Of a stretch of 26,818 bases of DNA, positions 10,295 to 21,747 are shown piece after piece. The translations under genes and the position numbers were made by a program. Every line of letters begins with the position of its first letter. The first letter of the stretch is position 1. The notes under the pieces are model-generated. The model saw only the letters and a program-made list of their open reading frames with translations. It was not told the origin of the DNA and did not search any database. The stretch comes from Chara braunii. Lineage: Eukaryota > Streptophyta > Charophyceae > Charales > Characeae. The stretch is from the NCBI GenBank assembly GCA_003427395.1, contig BFEA01000250.1:836077-862894 (forward strand), given 5' to 3'.

Positions 10295-10325
10295 CCCCCC
10301 TTGTATACACACACACCCCTTACAA

Positions 10326-10453
10326 NNNNNNNNNNNNNNNNNNNNNNNNNNNNNNNNNNNNNNNNNNNNNNNNNNNNNNNNNNNNNNNNNNNNNNNNNNN
10401 NNNNNNNNNNNNNNNNNNNNNNNNNNNNNNNNNNNNNNNNNNNNNNNNNNNNN
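10326..10453. other. Run of N (128 bases)
   Basis: All bases are undetermined. The gap follows a TC microsatellite and a C-rich/ACAC stretch and precedes another C-rich stretch, so it is probably a hard-to-sequence simple repeat. Its true length is unknown. Confidence 0.95.
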
Positions 10454-11056
10454 CCCCCACCCAGACCAACCCCCCCATCCGTCCACCAAAACCAAAATTT
10501 TATTGCAGATTCGGGGTCCTCTCGCCGAGCGCAGAACGACCCCAGTTTCAAAAAAAAAATAAAAAAAATTCTGGGCGTTTTTTAGTCCTGCCCGGTTTAC
10601 CTGGGCGGCCCCCCCGGGCCCAACCGGCTGGGCCCAGCCTGGCAGGGCAGGCCCGCCCGGGCGGCGTCCTGCCTCAGGAAAAAATAAAACTAAAAAAATT
10701 CCGTAAAAAAAATATGTTGTCCAGGATTGCAATGCGACCAACTTTTGGCTGAGGGTCACTTCAGAAATCCTTCTAAACTCGGAAAAAAAAAATAAAAACA
10801 AAAAATCAAGCCAAAATATACCCCTTGGAACTTGGAAGTCAAAACACCATTCAACCCTCTTCAAAACCCATGTACACCTCCTCTGCCCTTTAAACCCATG
10901 TATACTACCTCTTCGAGGCACTTTGCCCATGGGGCGTTCTATTCGAAGGGGCATTCTATTAGGAAAAAAGTGAGTAAAAACGAAAATCTCATCTTTTTAG
11001 GGGAAGTTGAATATAACGCCCGGGCGTTATTTTCGTGTGAAGAGGGTAGGGCATAG
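10454..11056. other. Unassigned sequence with C-rich and A-rich blocks
   Basis: The block alternates A runs (for example 10550-10570 and 10677-10712) with a very GC-rich patch at 10600-10670 full of CCCGGGC and GGGCCC words. CCCAG (10540-10544) and CTGGG (10571-10575) enclose the first A-rich run. No coding frame is convincing. Confidence 0.4.
11013..11030. other. Perfect 18-bp palindrome
   Basis: ATAACGCCCGGGCGTTAT is perfectly self-complementary. CGAAAAT (10981-10987) and ATTTTCG (11029-11035) add a second nested inverted pair. It may be a binding site or a cruciform; no function can be assigned. Confidence 0.6.
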
Positions 11057-12700
11057 ATGAAGACGGAGGTATCTCAGCCATGGGCTCTGTCAAAGTTCCG
11101 GACTGCAGGGGAGATCAAAGATTATGCCCAAAGGCACGTGTGGCAGGATTTTGCGGCCTATGCCCTGCAAACGAGGGTGGTTCGGGGATATGACCGAATA
11201 CATGAAGCAAGTCATCCAACCGGCGGACCAATCAGAGATCTGGGGGTCCTTTTGAGTTGGAAAACGACAAAATCTGTCCTTCACCAACTTCAGGTCCAAA
11301 TTCATGTTCAAACCACAGACACCTAAAAAAAATGTGATACCCTTCCTTTCCCTCGGAAAAAAAAAAATCAGCCCCATATCAAGAAAGATCCAGCGCTGAC
11401 GGTTGTCCTAGGTAGGAACCTACCTCGAAGAAAACAAGAAAAGAACAATCACAAAAGCACAAAGAACAAGCGGGAAAAGAGAGAACTTGGGGGAGGGAAA
11501 AAGCGTTTTGGGCCCTTTCGGCCTCCGGTTCTCAAGATTCGAGGAACGCAAACAAGGAACCACACTTGCAGTCAACAGGATTTGCACGACATAGGTCAAA
11601 CAGCAAACTGTGGAATCATCAATGAAACAAAAAAAATAAATGCAAGTTAACAGTGGGGGTTTAAAATGGTCGTCGTGAAGCATATGATGATTGACTTGTC
11701 TCACACCATCACCAACTGGCGACATCAACCGCAGCCTATACCCTTCCAACCTCTCACCCTAGCCACATCCAAACCGAAAGGACTAAGCACATCTCCCTCA
11801 CCAAATACATTGCTATCATCATAGACCTGTCCAGTCCTTCGTCTGGGAAATGACCCCGGTGCTACCGCCAGAAAACCAGCCCACACCACACAGGACTCGT
11901 GATGGATCGAGCCGTTGGCACAAAGGCCAAAAAAAGGGGCAAACACGCTCCCAGAGAAGACCTCCGCATCACCATCCAAACAAACCACACCACACCAAAC
12001 GCAACTCACAATGGTTTGCGCCCAAGGCCTATAGGCCCAAGAGAACAGTCCACAAATAGCATGGTGAACAGTTTCCAGTTAGGGCCTTTGTCCTGACTGA
12101 AATTCCTCAACTCTGTGCCAAACCAGCTATCAGGATAGCCCTGGAGATCTGTTTGGAGAAGGGCACATGTTGAATTTGGGCTATAGGGAGGTGTCCAAAC
12201 TCATCGATCAATGTCCGGAGACCACGGTCTTTACCCAGATTTGACACATTGACAACAGCAACGTCATCAAAGACGGAAAACATGAATGTTTGCACCTTGA
12301 CCTAACAAAAGGCTACAGACCAAAGATGAGCCTCCGGTCAGTCTAGATTAAAGGCTGAGACTATTGGAAGCGAAATGAGACCTCGCAACTAGCCAAACGT
12401 CAGATCAAACCAAAACGTCGCTAAAATGAACACGAGGGAAGCCAAAAGCTTTCCTCCCAGGGTCAAGCTTGATTTTGAGGCTGTTCCAAGGTAGAAAACA
12501 CTTCTGTTAGTGTGTGTACAAATGTTCGGTATCTCCAATGGCTGTCTGAGGAAGTGTTTACCAACGAACTGCCTTCCCTTGCCCAAAAGGCTGGAGAGGG
12601 AAGATCAGGGAGGAAAAGACAAAGTTGTACCTCGCCTTTCACCTTGGATCTCCCGTAATCATGATAAGGCAGCATGGACACTAGTCTGAGCTGCCTACAC
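11057..12700. other. Unassigned region with short unrecognised open frames
   Basis: Several frames of 60-110 codons occur on both strands, for example 11057-11326 (+), 11749-11420 (-), 12295-12107 (-) and 12681-12463 (-). The 12295-12107 frame (FMFSVFDDVAVVNVSNLG near its start) has protein-like composition and could be an exon or a transposon relic. None shows a motif I recognise. Confidence 0.3.
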
Positions 12701-12867
12701 TATCTAGAAAGGCAAGGGAGGCACTCTGGGTAGCTCAAAGCTACCTTGGATTAGTGCCGCCGGACTGGTGCCGCTCAGAGTCAGAGAGTAAGGTTGACAG
12801 AACCAACATTTGAGTAAGGCTAGAGGACAAAGTGTTGAGGGAGTGGGGTTGAGAGATCAGTCATTAA

Positions 12868-13160
12868 AGGGATACTCTAGCCCCTTGGAAGATCTAGCCT
12901 ACTGGAAGGAGAGCTCTCGCCCACTGGAGGGAGAGCTCTAGCCTTTGGAGGCAAGATTCTACTGGAGGAAAGGAGGTTCTACTTGTAAGAGAGGGGAGTC
13001 TACTTGAGGAGGACCGAGCCGTATTGGAACCTCTACTTGGGAGGGAGACTCTACGTGAGGACCCTACTTGGGGAGAGGGGCCAACTTGGAGACTGTATTG
13101 GAGAGGGACCTCTATAGGAGGTTTCAGTTGGAGAGGAGCATCCAAAAGGGGATTGCTCTC
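12868..13160 (+). repeat. Degenerate minisatellite, units of about 17-30 bp
   Basis: Variants of CTCTACTTGGAGGGAGAG recur: CTAGCCTACTGGAAGGAGAG, CCCACTGGAGGGAGAGCTCT, TTCTACTGGAGGAAAGGAGG, CTCTACTTGGGAGGGAGA and others. Unit length and sequence vary, so it is an old, decayed tandem array. Open frames across it reflect the repeat, not a protein. Confidence 0.7.
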
Positions 13161-13466
13161 GACAATCCAGCTGTGTGACATGGTAGGGGATGAAAAGGAG
13201 ACCTTAGACACCGTTCAGATCTTGATTCTACCAAGATTTCGTGTTAGATTCAAGAAGATAAATTCACGCAGTGTCATGGACCGTATGGCGGCAAGCTCTT
13301 ATCAGTGACGATTCATGGAATACTCAGCTGTATCGGGCAGGTGAGAACCCTCTGGAAGGGGATTTTCAAGGCATGCAAGGTAAATGAAATAGGGATGAAA
13401 CGGATTCATAAATGTGAACTTAGTTCTGGAAAACCGATTTCAATGTTTCTACCATGTTCAGTGACA

Positions 13467-13470
<4 letters not shown>

Positions 13471-13514
<44 letters not shown>
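13471..13514. repeat. CT microsatellite, 22 units
   Basis: A pure CT run of 44 bp. It is the third long CT tract in the window. Confidence 0.95.
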
Positions 13515-13517
<3 letters not shown>

Positions 13518-14102
13518 TTTGTGTGCTTCTGTCTGTGTGTTTTGTCACGTTTGCTATACACAACTCCACAAGTGTATGTGTGTGTTGTCATATTCGCTAT
13601 ACACTTTAAGAAAGCATGACTGTGCCAGACTGTTTCGCCGTACTTTCACCGACTTATCAGGAGGTGTATGTGTGTTATAAAATATCACCACAACTTCTTC
13701 CCCTATTCCACCCAGATGAGTAGATCCAAAGTCATAGCAACTTTTCGGACTTTTCCTGTATTGCAGACGATGAAGCATTCTCAAGATGAGCCAATCCACC
13801 AATGAAACAGTTTTGCTTGTGAAGTCAATATCTATTCAGAACCTCACCTTTAAACAAGCAAGGAATCTCACCTTTACACAAGCAATGCAACACACTTGAG
13901 ATGGGCCAACCCAGCAGAAAAAGCAATACGAGACATTAAATTCGTTATATCGTTTCCTTGATTATATGTTCATCAGCTAGCATTGGGACGCCTCCCATTT
14001 TCTTTGTTTTTGTAGTTACCTTCTTACTGTGCCTATCACGTACACGGCTGTGCATGTGTGAAACAACCCCCCCAAGCCTTGCGGAGGGTGACGAGTGGTT
14101 AC
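13515..14102. other. Unassigned sequence
   Basis: I see short GTGTGT-rich stretches and two near-copies of GGAATCTCACCTTTACACAAG around 13845-13885. A minus-strand frame at 13802-13554 has no recognised motif. No gene is supported. Confidence 0.3.
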
Positions 14103-14186
14103 CCGGTGGGCACCAATGGATTGATCCATTGGTTGGTCGGTTGGCAGGATATCAGTCAGGGGCTGCTGACGGTTGGGAGTGCAACT
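14103..14186 (-). CDS. Possible 84-bp internal exon (weak)
   Basis: On the minus strand a good acceptor (T/A-rich tract then GATTTTCAG) precedes this segment and a donor (CGG then GTAACC) follows. The length is 28 codons, open in phase 0, the phase needed to follow the exon at 14609-14797. The encoded residues (SCTPNRQQPLTDILP at the start) do not resemble the part of an apyrase expected next. It could be a chance pair of splice-like sites. A rival mini-exon lies nearby (acceptor TTTTGTAG, donor GGGAT then GTAAGT, about 14226-14290). Confidence 0.2.
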
Positions 14187-14608
14187 CTGAAAATCGTAAT
14201 ATATAAAATAAAACAACAACTTACATCCCGTCCACAGGCATCTAGAGAATGAATAACCTTCATGGGTGATGAATGGCATGTTCCTGAACTACAAAACCAG
14301 ACAAGGAAACATTTAAGAATACAATCCCAGAACCCAATAAATTCATACGAAGTCGCCAGGATACAACAGTAATCAAATCACAACCGCAAGTTTGCAACCC
14401 ATATACGACCTTTTGTGTTCAACACGAACATTCACACTCTAGTGTCCATAACATGCTAGCATGTGCATAACATCAAGAGAAACGTACCGGGGGGGGGGGG
14501 GGAAGTAGCAAAGCACACCTGCCGAGAAGGCAGAAGGAGAAAAACACAAAAGAAAACAGAGCAGGGCTTATTGTTATTGGGCTGTAGTAGTGGCTGATTT
14601 TGTCTTAC

Positions 14609-14797
14609 CGGCTGGCTGGTGCCCAAAGCACATGACCCTGCACAAGGTGGAACATTATGGACCACTGCCCGAGCAAGGGATCGGCATTTTGACCAATCAG
14701 GAGCTCCGATTAATCGCACTGATTTATATTCAGCAAAAACATCAGTATTGTCCTCATTGTCCCTCACCAGCAAGGCCTTCTTATTATAATGTGCATC
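14609..14797 (-). CDS. Exon of a GDA1/CD39 nucleoside phosphatase (apyrase-like)
   Basis: Apyrases hydrolyse nucleoside tri- and diphosphates. This 189-bp minus-strand segment is 63 open codons. It is bounded by a strong acceptor (CTATTTTTTGCAG, then GAT) and a strong donor (CAGCCG, then GTAAGA). It encodes VRLIGAPDWSKCRSLARAVV and then PPCAGSCALGTSQP. In GDA1/CD39 proteins of the plant APY6/7 type I recall a GAP-x-W-x-x-C segment followed by a PCAL-type cysteine, in this order after the HPCL-x-x-GY motif. That motif is found in the exon at 24893-25204, and the phases agree (0 and 0). Both exons together give 167 codons of a protein normally of several hundred. I cannot find the next exon, expected to carry an FYAMSGF-like stretch. 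Family assignment is from memory of motifs, not a search. Confidence 0.68.
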
Positions 14798-14819
14798 CTG
14801 CAAAAAATAGAACAAGTTC

Positions 14820-16220
14820 GGTTCATGAACTTGTGAAAATGTTTGTAGCTGCCTTGTAGCTGAATGTACACACCTAAGTCACAAAACTCTTCGTAGCAGA
14901 GCCTTTTAGCTGAATGTACAAACCTACCATAGGACTGTCGAGCAAGAGGTTAAAGAGTCCAAAAGGACTCCAAATCCTGTTGGGTGGTGAAATAAGGAGC
15001 AATCACCTTTTGTGAAGATGTTCGTATCTGAAATGCTGAGCAAGAGGTTGAAAATTAAACCCTGTTGGATATGATTAACATTAGGGCCAATCCCCTTTCA
15101 GTGCAGAAATTTTATTTACCCGAAACACATGAGGACTGATTTATCATCATGAATTGAAATCTACGGAAGCATATTCAATATATTAGAACACGTACCGTCG
15201 TAACGTCATGGGCACCAGAAAAGAAATAAATAAAGTGCTCCAGAAAAGTAATGTGAAGAAGAAAATAACAAAAAAGGACAGTAAAATTAGTTGATAGGAA
15301 GTTACTATTGCAAGGGAAAATGAGCGAGAGCGATAGACAGAAAACCAAATTGGAAAATCACGCTGTAGACCAGATAGTCGTGTACGAAGCAGAAAGCACT
15401 ATGCACCGAGCTACCATCCAAATAAGAGCTATACAGAGAACTCAAATCTCAATGTTGGCACTCTCTCGCCACATCAGCATAGTATCCAATGTCGCTCTTC
15501 CAGGTTGGCGCTCAGCGCCCAGCCCATCCTACCCAGCCTAACTAGCCTACACTATGTTCATGCAATAGGAGTCACTTCGCAGCTGAAGACCGATGCACGT
15601 GACAACGTCGCCGATACAGACTGCCATCATACACCAGGTAGGTGTCTCTCTCCTCTCTCTCGGCCTCACCTCCTCCTCTCCTCTATGTGCGCCTCCAACC
15701 CGAAGACCACCATCGCCCACCAGCCCACGCCCCAGCAGCCCGTCTATGGCCGCCATGCGCCGCTGCCACCACGGCGCCCCTCACACCTCGCAGCACCCGC
15801 GTGTGCCTCTGGCCAGCATTAGTGCAGTGTGCTTGCGTGCCACCGCAGCAGCGTGGCTGTGTTGCCTGCCTGGCCAGAATGTCCTCCTGGGTGGGCTCTC
15901 ACATTCATTTATGGAAAGCGAGAGCTGCTCTGGCCAGCTCCTGGGCCTGGACGTCGAGTGCCCAGTAGCTTCACTTCGGACCAAAGTGTCTGCGCCCAGC
16001 CCCGATCAGACAGTGTCCTGGGCCAGGAACAGTAGGCGCGCCCCAACCACCCAGGCAGACTGTGACGTGTTCCCTTCTTGTTGATTGGCCAAGCGGACAG
16101 CCTCCACATCCAAGCATAGAAGAGCCTGGAAGGCTCTCAGAAGATTCTGATGCTCACGAGCTGGGGCTTTGTAACCAATTGGCCCGTGCTAACTGTCTGG
16201 CGCCCACCATGTAGAGATGA
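14820..16220. other. Unassigned sequence upstream of the LINE
   Basis: 14820-15500 is AT-rich, with a near-repeat of GTAGCTGAATGTACACACCTA at about 14855 and 14907. From about 15500 to 16220 composition turns GC-rich, with open frames on both strands that look compositional. A CT-rich stretch occurs at 15647-15690. The GC-rich part may be the 5' region of the LINE, but no endonuclease motif is visible. Confidence 0.35.
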
Positions 16221-19034
16221 CGAAGCGATCCACCAGACATGAAGAACTACAGGCTGATTACGCTGCTGACCGTCGTATACAAAGTCCTGGCCAAACTTTT
16301 GGCCAACCGCCTCAGCAGGATCACGAGCCACTGCTTTCACATCGATCAAACCCGATTCATCCCAGGAAGGTTCATCCTCGACAATGTCATGACACTGGCA
16401 GAGTCGGCACGCTACATCAAAGACAAGCGACTCAACGCAGCTATCCTGTTCTTCGGCTTAGAAAAGGCCTACGACCAAGTCAACTGGAACTTCCAGCAGC
16501 AATGTATGGAGCGGATAGGGGTCGGACCCATCTTCCGAAGATGGCTCAGAACACTGTACAACGACGCTCACAGCCAAGTGCAAGTGAATGGATTCCTTTC
16601 CACCCCCTTCAAAATGACATGCTCGGTCCGTCAAGGCGACCCTCTGGCAGCACCGCTGTTCCTCTTCACGATGGAAGCTATAGCCTCCTTCCTAAACAAG
16701 GACCCGACCATCGACAGACTGGTAGCAGAGCCGTCTCCCCCCCCACATGCTGTGACCTTACAGACCATGCTGCTCTTTGCGGACGACCTCACAGCCGTTG
16801 TTCAAGCCTCCGAAGCATCATTACAGGGTCTTACTCGAGCCATGCAAGCGTTCCAGCTTGCTTCCGAAATGAAAGTCAATTGGCATAAGACGATGGGTTT
16901 GTGGGTGGCAGACTGTCCGCCGCCCCCGCAAGCCGCCTCCCCCGAGGGATTTGAGTGGCAAGACGCGAGGGTGCCCCTGCGTTTTCTGGGAATCAAGCTC
17001 GCAGAAACAGGCCCTGATCAAGCCATGGCGCCAGAGATTCTGACCAGGATGCTACACAAAATGGATACCTGGTCCAGCACCTACACCTCAGTCTTTGGAA
17101 GGGCACTGGTGCTCAATGCGTCCATCTTCTCCATGCTGTGCTACACTGCTACGATGTGGACACCGGAGGCCAACATGGTTACCACTCTCAAACGGCGAGC
17201 CATGGCCTACTTATGGACGGGGAACCCCGCTGCACAACACTCCATACCCAAGGTTTCTTGGTCCCACCTCGTCCAATCAAAGGGTAACGGCAGATTGGGG
17301 CTCCTCGACCCAGTCACCCAAACCAAAGCCCTCCAAGCGAAGTGGATCATCAAGCTGTTGTTACAGCAACGACTGCCCTGGACGTCGCTGGGCTTGCACA
17401 GGATCAGGCAGCTGCCCAAAGCCACCACCCCGCCCAACATGCAGGGGCTTTTCTAGCTAATGTCGAAGTCTTGGTCGTCCTGTGGCAGTACCCAACAGAT
17501 GGATCCACAGCAACAGCTGCCACCGTCAACCCGGTCGGAGTACTGGATGTACTTAATCAGGATCTGGCGAGAGGTATTCCCAGCCAAAGTTTGGAGCCCT
17601 GCCAACAGAGAGGAAGTCCTGCATCAGCCCCTTTTCTGCAACCAGTGGTTGAAAGACCCCTCCGACAAACCATGGACCCTGACGTCACAGGATGGCCACT
17701 GGATTACGCGGCTGGAACGAGGTGTGTGGCAACACATCTGGAACCACCACGGCAATCACTGGAAGACATGCGCAGAGGTCAGAATATTTATCAAGGGCTG
17801 CCACAACATGGATGCCAACCTGCAGGCGATGTTACAATCCATACCACCAGACTGGGTGGCACTACTGCAAACTCCTCCCACCTGGGCTACGGGGGAGTGG
17901 GCCACGTGGCACTCAGAGAATACTCCCACGACGACGTTGTCATACGTGAAGTCAACAGGACCGGCAGGGGACTGGGGGCTGTGGACCATCCATGACATCG
18001 AACAGCCAGGGATCACAGTCAGCAGGGTTTCCAAATTAGCACGGGCCCGCGTCACAGCCAAACCAGCCCTCCTCAGGGAGATTAGAGTGGTCGAGGACGA
18101 CGACTACAGAATATACCAGCCAGGAACGCTCCTACAAGACCTGGAGTTCAACCCGACCGAGTGGGCTTGGAAAACAAGATCCTCGTCAGCAGGGACACAG
18201 AAACGAACCAACATCTTACTCGACCAGCTTTGACTATAAGCTTAGACAGAGACCAGTAAACACAGAACTCATCCTGTCACAGCAGTGGGAGAAGCACATC
18301 CTAGGCTGCCTGGGGGATACGCTGAAACTTGACTGGCAGGTTCCCCTCGCCATCAGGAACACCCGGATAAGAAGCATGCAATGGCTCATCTACTATCATG
18401 CCCTACTGGTCAACACATGGCTCACCAAGAGAAGGTCGGCAATGGCCAGACGGGACTTCGACGACAGCTGTGCAGTCTGCGACGCTGGGACCTCTGAGGA
18501 TCTGCCACACTGCCTGATATAGTGCCCGAACGAACAAAGGCTTTGTGACAGAACGCAGGCGCTCTAGTCTTCGATTACTGGCACACCACTACCTGATAAC
18601 CTGCTGGCACGGCTAACAGGCCTGGCACAACCACGCCTTCGAGAAGCTTGGCATTCAACCCTCTTCCGAAGACTTTGCCCCCTAATACTGTGGATCATAT
18701 GGAAGACACGACGCAAACAAACGATAGCCGGCCAAAACACACCAACCCAGGAACTTGGGTACGCTTACTACAACTCTTACGGATGGAGTACCGGGCGGAC
18801 TGGCATTAGGCAACCAAGAACATTAAAGAAGACCCCACAAAAAAGCAAGCAATCATAGACAAATTCAGCAAAGACCGGCTCGGAACAGGTAAGCTCGGCA
18901 CCATAGAAAGCGCTCCTCTGAGACTGGTATGGAAGCTGCAGGAAGAACTACAAGGGAGACATCACGCAACGGACTTCGCCTCATTAGAAACAGCGCATTC
19001 ACAGGACAGTACGGCAGACATAAATGCAGCGTAG
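16221..19034 (+). pseudogene. LINE ORF2: reverse transcriptase plus zinc-binding C-terminus, broken
   Basis: ORF2 reverse transcribes LINE RNA at the target site. In order: KNYRLITLL (16242), DQTRFIPGRFILDN, LEKAYDQVNW, VRQGDPLAAPLFLF, the catalytic FADD at 16776-16787, and FLGIKL. All are standard LINE RT blocks; the usual P of NYRPI is L and the usual F-D-x-x-KA is L-E-KA. A TAG at 17454-17456 interrupts the frame, which resumes at once to 18233. A +1 shift follows, then a zf-RVT-like motif CAVC (18469-18480) with His-Cys at 18508-18513 and Cys at 18523, containing a TAG at 18520. The frame returns to the original phase for the C-terminal tail, with one more TAG at 18807. It is inactive. 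Confidence 0.9.
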
Positions 19035-19306
19035 AATGCGCAGAAGAGCTAGGGTGTAAGAAAATTTTGAAAAAAGTTCAAAAACTTCAAAAAAGGGATA
19101 TTTTAGTAGTTACTTCCTGTCCTTTTAGGGATTTTTCCTCTTCGTGCTGTTTGTAATTTAGTTCCTCCAGTTTCCATATTTGATTTCAGAATTGTATGTA
19201 AGGCTTTCAAGGCATGGGGCACTGTTGAGGTGTGGACGGATTCCCAGCCTCCTTTTGTTCTTCCAATGAAAACATACTATTTTAAAAATATATATTAAAA
19301 AAAATG
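16221..19306 (+). mobile_element. LINE (non-LTR retrotransposon), 5'-truncated
   Basis: The element carries an ORF2-type reverse transcriptase and a C-terminal zinc region, but I see no apurinic-type endonuclease upstream, so the 5' end is missing or too decayed. After the ORF2 stop at 19032-19034 a 3' region of about 250 bp follows, ending in an A/T-rich stretch (about 19280-19306) that may be the remains of the tail. It lies antisense to the apyrase-like gene inside its inferred intron. Target duplications could not be defined. The exact ends are approximate. Confidence 0.82.
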
Positions 19307-19503
19307 CTTTGAAGCGCGGACCCCAACATTGAGTTGCAGAATTGACACTACATCCCTACCTCCTCCACACCTCAGTTATGGTTGTTATAATTTTTTGATA
19401 GTTTTCCATCACTCCCTTAAAGTGAAAAGCATGATCCTGGTCAACTGTCCCACACAGTTTGGGACTCAAGAAGGAGAGCCCCAGATTCATATTGGGAAAC
19501 ATC

Positions 19504-19610
19504 TTCTTTTTTTTTTTTTTTTTTTTTTTTTAANAAAAANANAGGACCTCATGGTCCTGGCTCCTTTCCATTCTGGGGAGCATCAGTCCGGTTCCTATTC
19601 CACCGGCAAG
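19504..19610 (-). repeat. 3' fragment of a poly(A)-ended dispersed repeat
   Basis: Read on the minus strand it runs CTTGCCGGTGGAATAGGAAC, CGGACTGATGCTCCCCAGAA, GGAGCCAGGACCATGAGG and then an A run (plus-strand T run 19506-19532, with a few N). The same order ends the copy at 23593-23867. It is the 3' end only, as expected of a 5'-truncated retroposed copy, and may be a SINE or the 3' end of an unknown LINE. Confidence 0.65.
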
Positions 19611-19860
19611 TCAGAATAGACATTACAATAAGAACCACCCACGCTTCCTTCCGTCTGGCCGAAGGACCCCTGAGCAGCATTGATTGCTCCATCTTGGTGG
19701 AGGATTGACTGCCAGCTTGCCATGCCTCACTCTTTCCTCTCAGACCTGATAACCAGATCTGCCAGATAGATCCATGCCACCTAGAAAGAGCTCACCCATT
19801 GTTCAAGCTAGCCTTTGTACCCCCACTTACCCGTCCTGCCTGTGAGCCACAATACCCTCT
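19611..19860. other. Unassigned spacer
   Basis: No open frame or repeat is supported here. The phrase CTTGGTGGAGGAT recurs at about 24285. Confidence 0.3.
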
Positions 19861-20341
19861 GTCCCACCCATTTTTAATTCCCTTAAAAGAGTCACTAAAA
19901 CCCTAAGCCCTAAACCCTCATCCCGTAACCATTGCCAACACCTTTGTGGCTCTTCGAATCCCCTCCTAGGCTGGGTTGTGCGGCTACATTTCTGGGCCCT
20001 TGACTGTTCCCCTTGAGTGTCCCACCCATTTTCTAATCCCCTTAAAAAGCATCAGTAAAACCCTAAACCCTAAACCCTCATCCGGTAACCATTACCAACA
20101 CCTTTGTGACTCTTCGCATCCCCTCCTAGACTGGGTTGTGCGGCTTACATTTCTGGGCCCTTGACTGTTCCCCTTGAGTGTCCCACCCATTTTCTAATCC
20201 CCTTAAAAAGCATCAGTAAAACCCTAAACCCTAAACCCTCATCCGGTAACCATTACCAACACCTTTGTGACTCTTCGCATCCCCTCCTAGACTGGGTTGT
20301 GCGGCTTACATTTCTGGGCCCTTGACTGTTACCCTTAAGTG
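19861..20341 (+). repeat. Tandem repeat, three units of about 160 bp with telomere-like motif
   Basis: Units start at 19861, 20019 and 20180 with GTCCCACCCATTTT and are 158, 161 and about 162 bp. Units two and three are almost identical; unit one is more diverged. Each contains AAACCCTAAACCCTAAACCC or a variant, that is, two to three plant-type CCCTAAA telomere units, followed by CTCATCC. The CCCTAAA content may be a telo-box-like motif or a trace of telomere sequence. No coding role is visible. Confidence 0.9.
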
Positions 20342-20710
20342 ATATGCGACCTTCTTTCCGTTGTAACCTTTCTCCAGCATTTCTCTTGAATCAATTGTTT
20401 CTCCGTTGATACTAGGAAACATCTTACCATGTCATATTTTCAAATGATTATGATATAATTACGAGTGGATCGCCGCCGCGGGCAACGAGCATGAATCTTG
20501 CGGTAGAGCATGGAAAGGTACACTTACATAGTTTTTGGCCTTTGTGGATGTGTAGAGTAGTGGAGCGAGGCCCGAGATACATGGCGAGGCATTTTTTTTT
20601 TAGGGGCCTTAAGATATCACCATTTGAACTGACCTGCCCTGGGCATGTGCTTCATTCGGGGTTTTGAACACAAGTCCGTAGTGCAGGATTCAGAGGCTCG
20701 CCCCAGGGAA
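20342..20710. other. Unassigned sequence
   Basis: There is a short T run at 20590-20600 and no convincing open frame or repeat. It separates two repeat blocks. Confidence 0.3.
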
Positions 20711-21730
20711 AGACCAAAAATACGGCGGTGTATCTTTCCATATTCTAGCGGAAGATTCTTCTTAGTAGAGGGAGCCCCTCAGTCTGCAGGGACTAGAGAG
20801 GACCATGGAAAAATATGGTGGTGTTACACCGGTGTATCTTTCCATGTTCTAGCAGAAGATTCGATCTTAGTGAAGGGAGACCCTCAGTCTGCAGGGTGTC
20901 GCTCATCTCCACATGCACAAATGACCAAAATATGGCAGTGTATCTTTCCATGTTCCAGCGTAGGATTGTCTTATTTTGCGCATTTTCCTGCTCCGCTGGA
21001 AAAAGGACGAACAGAAAAAGACCAGAAGAAGAACCGTGCTCCCCACAAATAGATTGGAGCTTCGTTTCAAAAAAGAAGAAGAAGAAGAAGAAACGAATCT
21101 ACTGCAATGTCGGCGTCAAGCACATATTTGGCAAGTCTAAAACCGAATAACAAACCTAATCTATCATCTGTGTAAAAAAAAAAAAAGAGAGAGAATAACG
21201 AATCTACTGGTGACAAAAAAAAGGATGAACAAAAACTAAGGGCCTTGCTCTACAACCTGGATGCATGTGGAAGCAATTCCGTCCCTAGACAAGTTAAAAA
21301 GTCCTAGTGTGAGTATGTCCTGAGTGCTACGTGCCACTACCAAAAAGAGAACAAAATACCGCGGTGTACCTTCCCATGTTCCAGCAGGAGATTCATTCTC
21401 ATTTTGCAAATTTGGTCAGCGCTGGAGCCAAGTGAAACGACCCAAAAAGAGGAAAATCTGCATCCACCCCGAGTTGCTATGCATTTGTATTTGAACATCT
21501 AGAGGGTGCAGCCCCCCGTGTGATTTCACCCAGCAGCTGAGCACGTGCCACTGCCAAAAAGAGAACAAAAGACCACTGTGCACTTTCCCGTTTTCCGGCG
21601 GGAAAATTCATTCTCATTTTGCACATTTGGTCACCGCTAGGGCCAATCAGCTCCGAGTTGCTATGTGCTTGTATTTGAACATCTGGGGAGTGCTACCCCC
21701 GGCATGACTCCTCCCAACAACTGTGCGGGC
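20711..21730 (+). repeat. Cluster of five diverged repeat units (GTGTATCTTTCCATGTTC family)
   Basis: Copies at 20711-20793, 20801-20900, 20921-20988, 21341-21430 and 21551-21640 share CAAAATAYGGCGGTG, TATCTTTCCATGTTCTAGC and GGAAGATTCATTCTCATTTT. The first two also share GGGAGNCCCTCAGTCTGCAG. The last two form a larger tandem duplication of about 200 bp, each followed by CGAGTTGCTATG and GTATTTGAACATCT. A sixth copy is at 1349-1420. The open frames across them are by-products. A GAA microsatellite (21074-21092) lies between. Confidence 0.75.
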
Positions 21731-21747
21731 GCAGCAAATAAAGAATT

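Noticed and set aside
10205-10954. Open frame of 249 codons on the minus strand
   Set aside because: It crosses the 128-base N run and a TC microsatellite; the rest has low-complexity composition.
11566-11607. Possible minus-strand apyrase C-terminal exon (CLTYVVQILL)
   Set aside because: The hydrophobic stretch after an acceptor-like TTCCACAG vaguely recalls the family's C-terminus, but no good donor follows and the phase does not fit the known exon. Resemblance is too short.
15593-16084. Open frame of 163 codons on the plus strand
   Set aside because: The region is GC-rich with overlapping frames on both strands and no recognised motif; the length is explained by composition.
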